Shown piece after piece: positions 56,569 to 64,000 of a stretch of 64,000 nt of DNA. The notes under the pieces are model-generated. The model was not told where the DNA came from and did no database searches. It saw only the letters and a list, made by a program, of their open reading frames with translations. A program made the translations under genes and the position numbers. Position 1 is the stretch's first letter. The number at the start of each line of letters is the position of its first letter. Origin of the DNA: Vibrio tapetis subsp. tapetis (GTDB taxonomy: Bacteria > Pseudomonadota > Gammaproteobacteria > Enterobacterales > Vibrionaceae); NCBI RefSeq assembly GCF_900233005.1, contig NZ_LT960611.1, positions 2,046,001 through 2,110,000 of the forward strand, written 5' to 3'.

Positions 56569-57564
56569 TTATTTGTTTGAAGCTAAAGCCGCTTCAATAA
56601 GATCCGAACCGATGTCTTTTTCAAACTTCTTCCATACAGGTTGAAGTGCTGCTACCCATGCTTGACGCTGATCTGGCGTTAACGTACGAACTTCACCACC
56701 CGCTTCAATGATGTTGTTCTTATTCGCCATATTTACTTTTGAAGATTCAGCATTTCGTGTTGCAGAAACCTCCGTAATAATCGTTCCCAATTGATCGCGA
56801 ATGTCATCGGGTAGGTTTTTCCAGAAGTCGTTCGACGTTACTACTAGGTAATCCAAAATACCGTGATTAGTTTCCGTTACGCCGTCTTGTACTTCGAAGA
56901 ACTTCTTGCCGTAGATGTTTGACCATGTATTTTCCTGGCCGTCGATAACCTTAGTTTGTAGGCCACCGTACACTTCTTTAAACGACATTTTTTGTGGGTT
57001 TGCACCCAGTTGCTCAAACTGCGCAACCAAAACATCAGATGCTTGAACACGGAACTTGAGTCCTTCCGCATCTGAAGGCATTAGCAGCGGCTTATTCGCC
57101 GACATTTGCTTCATACCGTTATGCCAAAACGCCAAACCTTTCAGACCACGACGTTTCATCGCATTTTTCAGCTTATCGCCTGCTTCTGAGTTCTGGAAGC
57201 GGTCAACCGCTGCAACGTCTTCAAACAAGAATGGCAAATCGAAAATACGGTACTTTTTAGTGAACTTCTCAAATTTTGATAAAGAAGGGGCGGCGAGTTG
57301 TACGTCACCATTAAGTAGCGCTTCAAGTACTTTGTTATCATCATAAAGCGTCGAGTTTGGAAATACTTCCATACACGCTTTACCGTTCATCTCTTCGTTA
57401 ACTCGCTTTTCAAGCAATGAAGCCGCGATCCCTTTTGGGTGTTTATCTGTATTCGTTACGTGGCTGAACTTGATCACCATTTCACCAGGGTCACAGTTAG
57501 CAGACGCTTGAAAACTGGTTACAGCAAGAATCGATACCGAAAGTAGAGTAAGAGGCTTTAACAT
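56569..57564 (-). CDS. dctP: TRAP dicarboxylate-binding periplasmic protein DctP
   Basis: A 331-aa protein from ATG 57564 (AAGGAG eight nt upstream; a longer frame opens at 57588). Signal peptide MLKPLTLLSVSILAVTSFQASA. The mature part shows the DctP fold: IKFSHVTNTDKHPKG, LPFLFEDVAAVDRF and the substrate arginine region LKFRVQASDV, with VYGGLQTKVIDGQENTWSNIY. It binds C4-dicarboxylates and delivers them to DctQM. It is the first gene of the operon behind a sigma-54 promoter. Confidence 0.95.
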   Translation of the reverse strand: MLKPLTLLSVSILAVTSFQASANCDPGEMVIKFSHVTNTDKHPKGIAASLLEKRVNEEMNGKACMEVFPNSTLYDDNKVLEALLNGDVQLAAPSLSKFEKFTKKYRIFDLPFLFEDVAAVDRFQNSEAGDKLKNAMKRRGLKGLAFWHNGMKQMSANKPLLMPSDAEGLKFRVQASDVLVAQFEQLGANPQKMSFKEVYGGLQTKVIDGQENTWSNIYGKKFFEVQDGVTETNHGILDYLVVTSNDFWKNLPDDIRDQLGTIITEVSATRNAESSKVNMANKNNIIEAGGEVRTLTPDQRQAWVAALQPVWKKFEKDIGSDLIEAALASNK

Positions 57565-57623
57565 TTTATTTCTCCTTGTTTTTATCATCCAGCGTCCATG
57601 CTCTGGCGCCTTGTCTTTCTTAT

Positions 57624-57641
57624 AAGCAATTAGCGCGCCAA
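57624..57641 (-). promoter_or_regulatory. Sigma-54 promoter of dctPQM
   Basis: On the minus strand TTGGCGCGCTAATTGCTT has the invariant GG and GC with exactly ten bases between, and a good match to TGGCAC-N5-TTGCW. It lies about 60 nt before the dctP start. A DctD activator of the NtrC type is encoded nearby, which fits. Confidence 0.8.
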
Positions 57642-57775
57642 CAAGTCACATTTATTTAACAAGTCAATAACCACAAGGGTTACAGAAATTTAACCTGAAT
57701 AGATCCAAGCTAGACATAAGAAATAATGGGTGGGAAATGACACATGAGAAAAAGTCGATTTGGTGGAACTCCACC

Positions 57776-57876
57776 GAAAAGCGAAAAGCGAAGTGCTAAA
57801 ACCGAAGTGCTAAAAGCTAAGTGCTAAGTTAACTGCTCTGACTTCGTTTTTAGTATTTAGCTTTTCGTACTTGCTA
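57776..57876. repeat. Dispersed palindromic repeat, copy 3
   Basis: Left arm GAAAAGCGAAGTGCTAAAAC then GAAGTGCTAAAAGCTAAGTG. The right arm ACTTCGTTTTTAGTATTTAG and CTTTTCGTACTTGCTAAG is its inverse. Same unit and architecture as the copies at 34582-34732 and 35395-35461, more than 20 kb away. Confidence 0.8.
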
Positions 57877-57934
57877 AGGTAAAGTAGCCACCACTAATGC
57901 AATTACCGCTTACTAATATGAGACCAGTCCTAGC

Positions 57935-58342
57935 ATGAGCACCATTTATCACCATCCTGTGCAAATCTACTACGAAGATACCGACCATTCAGGTGTGGTT
58001 TATCACCCAAATTTTTTGAAGTATTTCGAAAGAGCACGCGAGCATGTCATTGATAGTGATAAATTAGCGACACTATGGAATGAACACGGGTTAGGTTTCG
58101 CGGTATACAAGGCTGACATGACGTTTCAAGAAGGTGTAGAGTTTGCTGAAGTGTGTGATATTCGCTCTAGCGTAGAGCTAGAAGGTAAATACAAAACACT
58201 GTGGCGACAAGAAGTTTGGCGCCCAAACGCAATAAGACCGGCCGTTATTGGTGAAATAGAAATGGTCTGTTTGGATAAAGAAAAGCGCCTACAGCCCACG
58301 CCTGATTTTATCTTAACGGCGTTTGCCAAGCACACCGACTAA
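57935..58342 (+). CDS. YbgC-like acyl-CoA thioesterase (hot-dog fold)
   Basis: A 135-aa 4-hydroxybenzoyl-CoA thioesterase family protein. The catalytic region is YYEDTDHSGVVYHPNFLKYFERARE, with the nucleophilic Asp in EDTDHSG. It hydrolyses acyl-CoA or acyl-ACP thioesters. It lies beside pfaE and upstream of pfaA, so a role in releasing fatty acids from the PUFA synthase is possible but not shown. The family also contains general housekeeping thioesterases. It is convergent with pfaE, 1 bp between stops. Confidence 0.88.
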   Translation: MSTIYHHPVQIYYEDTDHSGVVYHPNFLKYFERAREHVIDSDKLATLWNEHGLGFAVYKADMTFQEGVEFAEVCDIRSSVELEGKYKTLWRQEVWRPNAIRPAVIGEIEMVCLDKEKRLQPTPDFILTAFAKHTD

Positions 58343-58343
58343 A

Positions 58344-59333
58344 TCAGGATCGCAATGCTGCCAACAACTGGCTAGACTCGAGCCAGTTTGCTTGGATCAC
58401 TAAATCAAACGGAGTTTCAGTACACAAAGAGACGGCATAGCGGTACTCCTCTCCAATGCGCCCCATACAATTCTTCCAAATTTGCGGTTCATCTGAATTT
58501 TCTGAAATACTACCAAGTTGGACCCTTTCTAACAAAATTCCTTCTAACAACGTCGCTTGCGGTAGATCCATTACAGAGACGGGCTGTAATTCCTTCTCAA
58601 ATCCTTCAAGATTAGAACCGTGTGGTTGAATCGGCAGTTTGCTCTCCAGTCCATTCGACATATCGAAACCAAAGCTATGTAGCGGCGTCGATAGCCCCTT
58701 CCCTGTTGCTTTGATATAAGACTCTTTCAATGCCCATAAGTCGAAAAAGTACCGTCTTTGCTCACTCATAGGTAGCGCAAGCAAACGCGTTGATTCATTT
58801 TGAGAAAAGTAGTGTTGGTGAATAGCATGAATATCAGTATTTGGGCGAGATTCTTCAATATCTACCCCTAACTTAAGTGTATTGCATCCTCCCGGTAAGT
58901 GGTCAAAAGATCCAGATATCACGACTGCCACCAAGAGGTATCCACCACTGTGGCTGATGTTGAAATCCATTCCTGTCTGCTCATATTGTTCATCACATAA
59001 ATGAGGCTTACCCTTCGATCCATACTTAAATCGCCATTGCTCTGGAGCAATATTCAAATTTGAGCCTCTTGCGCAGTGGGTCAAAATCAATCGTAAATAA
59101 TTCCGCACGTAGAGCGCTTGTAAACGCGCGTTAGGAAAACGATACCGATCAACTTTCGCCAGTTCGTCTTCATTTAACGTAGAGCGCAATACGGCAAGAT
59201 GGTCAATACCATCATCCAGAGAGGTAAGAGGACAAAACCACAATTGAACAGTATGAATAGAAGACAAAACAGCAAACCTTTTCACTAACGATATCTGGCC
59301 ATTTTGACTGGGTTTCAAACCAATTAACAGCAC
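58344..59333 (-). CDS. pfaE: 4'-Phosphopantetheinyl transferase PfaE
   Basis: A 329-aa Sfp-type transferase. The N-terminal half has RYRFPNARLQALYVRNYLR and the substrate motif FNISHSGGYLLVAV. The metal-binding motif is LGVDIEESRP, and the second motif is FFDLWALKESYIKATGKGL. It moves phosphopantetheine from CoA onto the serine of acyl carrier domains. The pfaA gene, with ACP domains to be primed, is divergent just upstream, so the PfaE assignment is well supported. A longer C-terminal part (residues 240-329) than in basic Sfp proteins is typical of PfaE. Confidence 0.9.
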   Translation of the reverse strand: MLLIGLKPSQNGQISLVKRFAVLSSIHTVQLWFCPLTSLDDGIDHLAVLRSTLNEDELAKVDRYRFPNARLQALYVRNYLRLILTHCARGSNLNIAPEQWRFKYGSKGKPHLCDEQYEQTGMDFNISHSGGYLLVAVVISGSFDHLPGGCNTLKLGVDIEESRPNTDIHAIHQHYFSQNESTRLLALPMSEQRRYFFDLWALKESYIKATGKGLSTPLHSFGFDMSNGLESKLPIQPHGSNLEGFEKELQPVSVMDLPQATLLEGILLERVQLGSISENSDEPQIWKNCMGRIGEEYRYAVSLCTETPFDLVIQANWLESSQLLAALRS

Positions 59334-59986
59334 TGATTGACGAGGGATTAAACCACCCTATTAATAGGGTTAACAATGACACAGTTAGAGCTAAAGCTCT
59401 ATATTAGTAATTCATAAAATTTACACTTTTGATCCAGCAAGAACCCGCCACAACAAGAATTAAGAGACTTTTATTACCAAAAACAAGGCTTAGATCACAC
59501 AAAGCCACACACCTGAGTGTTTACTCTAAAAATTTAAGATAAATCCATTATTTTCATAAAGTTAAGATGCAGACCACTTAGAAATTCAACAAAAACACAC
59601 TTACGCTGGTCTGATGAGACCATTCCACGGTTTGCTGATATTGTATACATCGTGCCCCTCGCGTAATCTGCTCTACCATTGATAAATTTAACGACGTTTT
59701 TTGGACAAAAAAGACGTTTTATTGCCGTATATATAGCGGCAACGGCTAGAGTAAATATTGATGGAAACCACCTCACATTTTCCCAGTGCATTTTCGCAAT
59801 GACTTTCTCTATTCGTAACGAGTTGAATCACTCACATACTTCAAATTTCAAAGATCTACTGCTTATCAGTAGCACACTATTATCACGGCGCTTTTATATA
59901 GCCACTCCCACAAGCAACACACATTATCTAGAAGCCCAAACTAAGACAAAGGCAACCGAATTGCGGCTGCCCAGCGGAGACTCATA
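59334..59986. promoter_or_regulatory. Divergent pfaE-pfaA control region
   Basis: These 653 bp hold the promoters of both PUFA genes. The sequence is AT-rich. An inverted repeat TTGCCG-N9-CGGCAA (59722-59742) spans a TATATATA tract and could be an operator over a -10 box. A 102-aa frame (59679-59987) ends TAATG over the pfaA start but has no recognisable protein features. GGAG at 59976-59979 is the pfaA ribosome site. No known PfaR-like regulator gene is present here. Confidence 0.45.
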
Positions 59987-62900
59987 ATGAGCCAAACCCC
60001 GGAATCACTATCAGAAGAGCAACAAGACAAGCGCCTGAATAAGCGTTTGAAAGACATGCCTATTGCCATTGTTGGTATGGCGAGCATTTTTGCTAACTCC
60101 CGTTATCTAAACAAATTTTGGGATTTGATCAGTGAAAAAATAGACGCCATCACAGAGGTGCCTGACACTCACTGGCGCGCAGAAGACTACTATGATGCAA
60201 ACAAAAGCACGCCAGATAAGTCTTACTGTAAGCGTGGTGGTTTCATTCCTGAAGTTGATTTCAATCCAATGGAGTTCGGCCTACCGCCAAATATCCTAGA
60301 GCTAACGGATACTTCTCAACTGCTTTCTTTGATTGTGGCGAAAGAAGTACTTGCTGATGCAAAACTGCCTGAAGGCTACAACCGCGATAAAATCGGGATT
60401 ACGTTGGGTGTGGGTGGCGGCCAAAAGATCAGCCAAAGCCTGAATGCTCGTCTGCAATATCCTGTACTTAAAAAGGTATTTGCAAACAGTGGCATCAGTG
60501 AACAAGACAGCGAAATGCTGATCAAGAAGTTCCAAGACCAGTACATTCACTGGGAAGAGAACTCGTTCCCAGGTTCGTTCGGTAATGTCATTTCAGGCCG
60601 TATCGCTAACCGCTTTGATTTAGGTGGCATTAACTGTGTGGTTGACGCGGCATGTGCAGGCTCTTTAGCCGCAATGCGTATGGCTCTGGGCGAGCTTGTT
60701 GAAGGCCGCAGTGAAATGATGATCACAGGTGGTGTGTGTACTGATAACTCACCAACCATGTACATGAGCTTTTCAAAAACCCCGGCCTTTACTACCAATG
60801 AAACCATCCAACCTTTTGATATCGATTCAAAAGGCATGATGATTGGCGAAGGTATCGGCATGGTTGCGTTAAAGCGCCTAGAAGATGCAGAACGCGATGG
60901 CGATCGTATCTACTCGGTGATCAAGGGCATTGGCGCATCTTCAGACGGTAAGTTTAAGAGCATTTATGCTCCTCGCCCTGAAGGCCAAGCGAAAGCACTG
61001 AAAGCCGCTTACGATGATGCTGGCTTTGCACCAGAAACGTTAGGTTTATTAGAAGCTCACGGCACGGGCACAGCCGCGGGTGATGTCGCTGAATTTGGCG
61101 GCTTGAACTCAGTATTTAGTGAAGGTAACGATAAGAAGCAGCACATTGCATTAGGTTCAGTTAAGTCTCAAATCGGACACACTAAATCAACGGCAGGTAC
61201 GGCTGGCCTTATTAAGGCATCACTAGCACTTCACCACAAAGTGTTGCCAGCGACCATCAATGTTTCCGCTCCAAATCCAAAATTGGACATTGAGAACTCG
61301 CCATTCTACCTAAATACCGAAACACGTCCTTGGGCACAAAGAGCAGACGGCACGCCACGTCGTGCGGGTATCAGCTCATTTGGTTTTGGTGGCACTAACT
61401 TCCACGTTGTATTGGAAGAGTACACAGCAGAGCACAAACGTGGCGACAAATACCGCCAACGTGAAGTGGCGCAAACCTTGCTGTTTAGTGCCGCATCTCG
61501 TGATGCACTGGTCGCTAGCTTAAAAACCATCAACGCCGATCTTGCAGCAGGCAAGGCATCTGTCGCTGAACTGGCTAAAGCGCATGCACTTCGTGAACTA
61601 GACGCTAACCACGCTCGTTTGGGGTTGGTTGCTAAAACTGAGCAAGAATTACAAGAATTGCTGACTCAATCGATTTCTCAAATCGAGAAAAACTCAGCGG
61701 ATAAATGGCAGCTACCAAACGGTACTAGCTTCCGCGTTTCTGCTCTTGTAAATAAAGATGAATCAAACAAGGTTGCCGCTCTGTTCGCAGGCCAAGGTTC
61801 ACAATACCTCAACATGGGCCGTGAACTGGCGTGTTACTACCCAGAAGCACGTCAGCAACTTGAACAAGCAGATGCTGTCTTTGCAGAAAATAAGAAAACG
61901 GTGCTTTCTCAAGTTCTATTCCCTATTCCTGCTTTCAATAAAGAAGCGGTAGCAGAACAAGAAGCAAGATTAACCAATACCGCAAACGCACAAAGCGCGA
62001 TTGGTGTCGTTTCAATGACCCAATTTGAACTGATGACCCAAGCTGGCTTTAAAGCCGATATGTTTGCTGGCCATAGCTTTGGTGAGCTAAGTGCATTGTG
62101 CGCATCAGGTGTTATCTCTCAACAAGATTACTACAAGCTAGCGTTTGCTCGAGGCAATGCCATGGCTCAAAAGCCTGCTGAAGGCGACAGCGGTACCATG
62201 TACGCTGTGATTTTGGATGCGAAAGAACTGGCTACCGTTGAAAAATGCGTCGCTTCATTTGAAGGCGTTAGCATCGCTAACTACAACGCGCCAACTCAGC
62301 TTGTAATTGCAGGCCCAACGGTTGAAGCACAACAAGCAGCAAAAGCACTCACAGAGCAAGGCTTCAAAGCGATTCCACTGCCTGTTTCTGGTGCCTTCCA
62401 CACACCACTTGTGGCACACGCGCAAAAACCATTTGCAGCCGCCATTGATAAAGCAAGCTTTACCAAGTCAGCTCTACCGCTTTATTCAAACGCAACGGGT
62501 GACGTTTACCCACAAGATGGCAAAGCCATTAAGAAAGCGTTTAAGCAACACATGCTTCAGTCAGTGCACTTTAGCGAGCAACTAGAAGCGATGTACCAAG
62601 CGGGTGCTCGTGTATTTGTAGAGTTTGGTCCAAAGAATATCCTACAAAAACTGGTCGAAAAAACACTCACAGATAAATCTGAAGAGCTATGCACCATCAG
62701 CATCAACCCAAGCCCTAAAGGCGATAGTGACGTACAATTGCGGTTAGCTGCCGTTCAATTAGCGGTTGTGGGTGTATCTCTTACTGAGGTTGACCCGTAC
62801 CAAGCAGAAATCGCACCGCCTGCACCTAGCTCTCCGATGAACATCAAGCTGCACGCAACGAACTACATCAGCCCTGCAACTCGTAAGAAAATGGCCGCTT

Positions 62901-64000
62901 CACTTGAAAACGGTACCGTCACATCGAAAACAGAAATCGTTGAAGTAGAAAAAGTGGTTGAAAAGATAGTGGAAAAAGAAGTGATCAAAACTGAAATTCG
63001 CGAAGTGCCTGTTGAGGTAGCGCCTGCTGCAAATAACGCACCCGTGACACAAGCTGTTCAAGCTGCGACTCAAACCGTTGCACCCGCACAACCGGCGACA
63101 TCAGCCGTTTCTTCAAGCGATGCATCAATCAATGCCTTCTTTGCTGCACAGCAGCAAGCAGCGCAAGTGCATGAGCAATTCCTAGCGATCCCAACTCAAT
63201 ACGGCGATACCTTCGCAGCCCTGATGACAGAGCAAGCGAAAATGGCGGCGGCTGGCATGGCTATTCCAGAAAGCCTGCAACGTTCAATGGAGCTTTTCCA
63301 CCAGCACCAAGCTGAGACACTAAAAGCACATGCAACGTACTTGAACATACAAGCAAGCAGCAACAATTCTGCACTTTCGGCTTTGGGCTCTACTCCGGTC
63401 TCTTCTGCTGCTATCGTTAACACCGCAGTTGCAACGCCAGCACAAGTAGCAGCACCCGTACAAATCGCAGCACCAGTGGCAACTCAAACTATCGCACCTG
63501 TTGCAGCGCCAGTATCCACTCCGGCACAAGTGCCTGCACCAACTCCAGTGGCTAAAGCTACCGTTACAAAAGCAGCTGTGACAAAAGCACCTGTCGTAAA
63601 AGCACCGGCTGTTCAAGCACAAGCGGCTGCCGTTGCAAAACCACAAGTTGTGCCAACCCCGGTTGCAGCGCCTGTTGCTAACGCACTAAACCCAGAAAAA
63701 GTGATGCTAGAAGTGGTTGCTGAGAAAACCGGCTACCCGACTGAGATGCTTGATCTAGAAATGGACATGGAAGCAGACTTAGGCATTGACTCTATCAAGC
63801 GTGTTGAAATTCTTGGTACGGTTCAAGACGAGCTACCAAACTTGCCTGAACTGAACCCGGAAGATCTGGCAGAGTGTCGTACTCTGGCTGAAATTGTTAG
63901 TTACATGAACAGCAAAATGCCTGCTGCTGCATCAGATTCTGGAGTTCAAGCATCAGCGCCAGCTCAAACAGGTGGCTTAGAAGCAAGTGCAGTACAAGCG
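59987..64000 (+). CDS. pfaA: Polyunsaturated fatty acid synthase subunit PfaA (partial, runs off window)
   Basis: The ATG at 59987 with GGAG seven nt upstream opens 1338 codons that continue past the window end. Domain order: ketosynthase (about 25-460) with Cys223 in DAACAGS, His358 in EAHGTGT and His398 in QIGHTKST; malonyl-CoA acyltransferase (about 600-900) with Ser697 in GHSFGELSA; an Ala/Pro/Val-rich linker (about 985-1235); and the first acyl carrier domain (about 1235-1310) with the phosphopantetheine serine at 1269 in LGIDSIKRVE. A second linker begins at the edge. The protein builds EPA- or DHA-type long-chain PUFA with PfaB-D and is primed by the adjacent PfaE. More ACP repeats and a ketoreductase are expected beyond the window. 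Confidence 0.95.
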   Translation, partial: MSQTPESLSEEQQDKRLNKRLKDMPIAIVGMASIFANSRYLNKFWDLISEKIDAITEVPDTHWRAEDYYDANKSTPDKSYCKRGGFIPEVDFNPMEFGLPPNILELTDTSQLLSLIVAKEVLADAKLPEGYNRDKIGITLGVGGGQKISQSLNARLQYPVLKKVFANSGISEQDSEMLIKKFQDQYIHWEENSFPGSFGNVISGRIANRFDLGGINCVVDAACAGSLAAMRMALGELVEGRSEMMITGGVCTDNSPTMYMSFSKTPAFTTNETIQPFDIDSKGMMIGEGIGMVALKRLEDAERDGDRIYSVIKGIGASSDGKFKSIYAPRPEGQAKALKAAYDDAGFAPETLGLLEAHGTGTAAGDVAEFGGLNSVFSEGNDKKQHIALGSVKSQIGHTKSTAGTAGLIKASLALHHKVLPATINVSAPNPKLDIENSPFYLNTETRPWAQRADGTPRRAGISSFGFGGTNFHVVLEEYTAEHKRGDKYRQREVAQTLLFSAASRDALVASLKTINADLAAGKASVAELAKAHALRELDANHARLGLVAKTEQELQELLTQSISQIEKNSADKWQLPNGTSFRVSALVNKDESNKVAALFAGQGSQYLNMGRELACYYPEARQQLEQADAVFAENKKTVLSQVLFPIPAFNKEAVAEQEARLTNTANAQSAIGVVSMTQFELMTQAGFKADMFAGHSFGELSALCASGVISQQDYYKLAFARGNAMAQKPAEGDSGTMYAVILDAKELATVEKCVASFEGVSIANYNAPTQLVIAGPTVEAQQAAKALTEQGFKAIPLPVSGAFHTPLVAHAQKPFAAAIDKASFTKSALPLYSNATGDVYPQDGKAIKKAFKQHMLQSVHFSEQLEAMYQAGARVFVEFGPKNILQKLVEKTLTDKSEELCTISINPSPKGDSDVQLRLAAVQLAVVGVSLTEVDPYQAEIAPPAPSSPMNIKLHATNYISPATRKKMAASLENGTVTSKTEIVEVEKVVEKIVEKEVIKTEIREVPVEVAPAANNAPVTQAVQAATQTVAPAQPATSAVSSSDASINAFFAAQQQAAQVHEQFLAIPTQYGDTFAALMTEQAKMAAAGMAIPESLQRSMELFHQHQAETLKAHATYLNIQASSNNSALSALGSTPVSSAAIVNTAVATPAQVAAPVQIAAPVATQTIAPVAAPVSTPAQVPAPTPVAKATVTKAAVTKAPVVKAPAVQAQAAAVAKPQVVPTPVAAPVANALNPEKVMLEVVAEKTGYPTEMLDLEMDMEADLGIDSIKRVEILGTVQDELPNLPELNPEDLAECRTLAEIVSYMNSKMPAAASDSGVQASAPAQTGGLEASAVQA

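Larger units (their letters stand above)
57565..57934. other. Intergenic region between dctP and the thioesterase gene
   Basis: These 370 bp contain the sigma-54 promoter of dctPQM (57624-57641), presumably DctD-binding sites upstream of it (57645-57770), and the third copy of the palindromic repeat (57776-57876). The thioesterase promoter would have to lie in or after the repeat. No gene was seen. Confidence 0.6.

Noticed and set aside
59534..59791. 85-aa minus-strand frame upstream of pfaE
   Set aside because: No ribosome site and no protein-like features in AT-rich intergenic DNA.

Overview
The window is chromosomal DNA of a gammaproteobacterium, almost certainly a Vibrio or close relative. 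The evidence is gene order: tig-clpP-clpX-lon-hupB-ppiD-comEA followed by dctB/dctD and dctPQM, and the menF-D-H-B-C-E operon beside alaA, yfbR, a dGTPase-like gene, a DTW-domain gene and a rhombosortase. These follow the arrangement I recall from the Vibrio cholerae large chromosome. The species cannot be fixed from the sequence alone. A polyunsaturated fatty acid (pfa) synthase gene at the right edge points to a marine, PUFA-producing lineage.

Layout. 1-4.7 kb: a diguanylate cyclase broken by an 11-bp tandem duplication, a membrane protein of unknown function, and the atl / ybaY / tesB neighbourhood also known from E. coli. 4.7-16.2 kb: two very large lipoproteins (Ig-like repeats; thrombospondin type 3 calcium-binding repeats) flank a cysteine-detoxification module (decR/cyuR, cyuA, cyuP). 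16.2-25.9 kb: ybaN, then a Tad (tight adherence) pilus locus on the minus strand. This locus is visibly decaying. tadZ carries an in-frame stop, the secretin has lost its N-terminal half where it abuts menE, and flp, the prepilin peptidase and cpaB are absent. 25.8-33.1 kb: the menaquinone operon, tightly packed and overlapping. 33.3-39.8 kb: alaA, an exonuclease, a SPOUT methyltransferase, yfbR, a dGTPase-like gene, a DTW-domain gene, rhombosortase and a small membrane protein. 40.0-48.8 kb: comEA-like gene, ppiD, hupB, lon, clpX, clpP and tig, a protein quality-control block with clear intrinsic terminators and a heat-shock promoter on lon. 49.3-57.6 kb: C4-dicarboxylate uptake. The dctBD two-component system and dctPQM TRAP transporter are separated by an sdaC-type amino-acid transporter. 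57.9-64 kb: a thioesterase, the phosphopantetheinyl transferase pfaE, and the first 1338 codons of pfaA, which runs off the window.

How genes work together. DctB/DctD should drive dctPQM from a sigma-54 promoter whose GG-N10-GC core is visible upstream of dctP. DecR should activate cyuA and perhaps cyuP in response to cysteine. PfaE should convert the PfaA acyl carrier domains to their holo form. The Men enzymes supply menaquinone for anaerobic respiration.

Non-coding structure includes three copies of a dispersed palindromic repeat built on a 14-nt unit (GAAGTGCTAAAAGC). One copy supplies the stop codons of both genes that flank it. There is also an FNR-like class II promoter about 300 bp upstream of sdaC and an orphan plus-strand terminator between tig and dctB. 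I saw no rRNA, tRNA, CRISPR array, transposase or phage gene. No clearly new system was found; the most unusual material is the set of fresh gene-breaking lesions and the repeat family.
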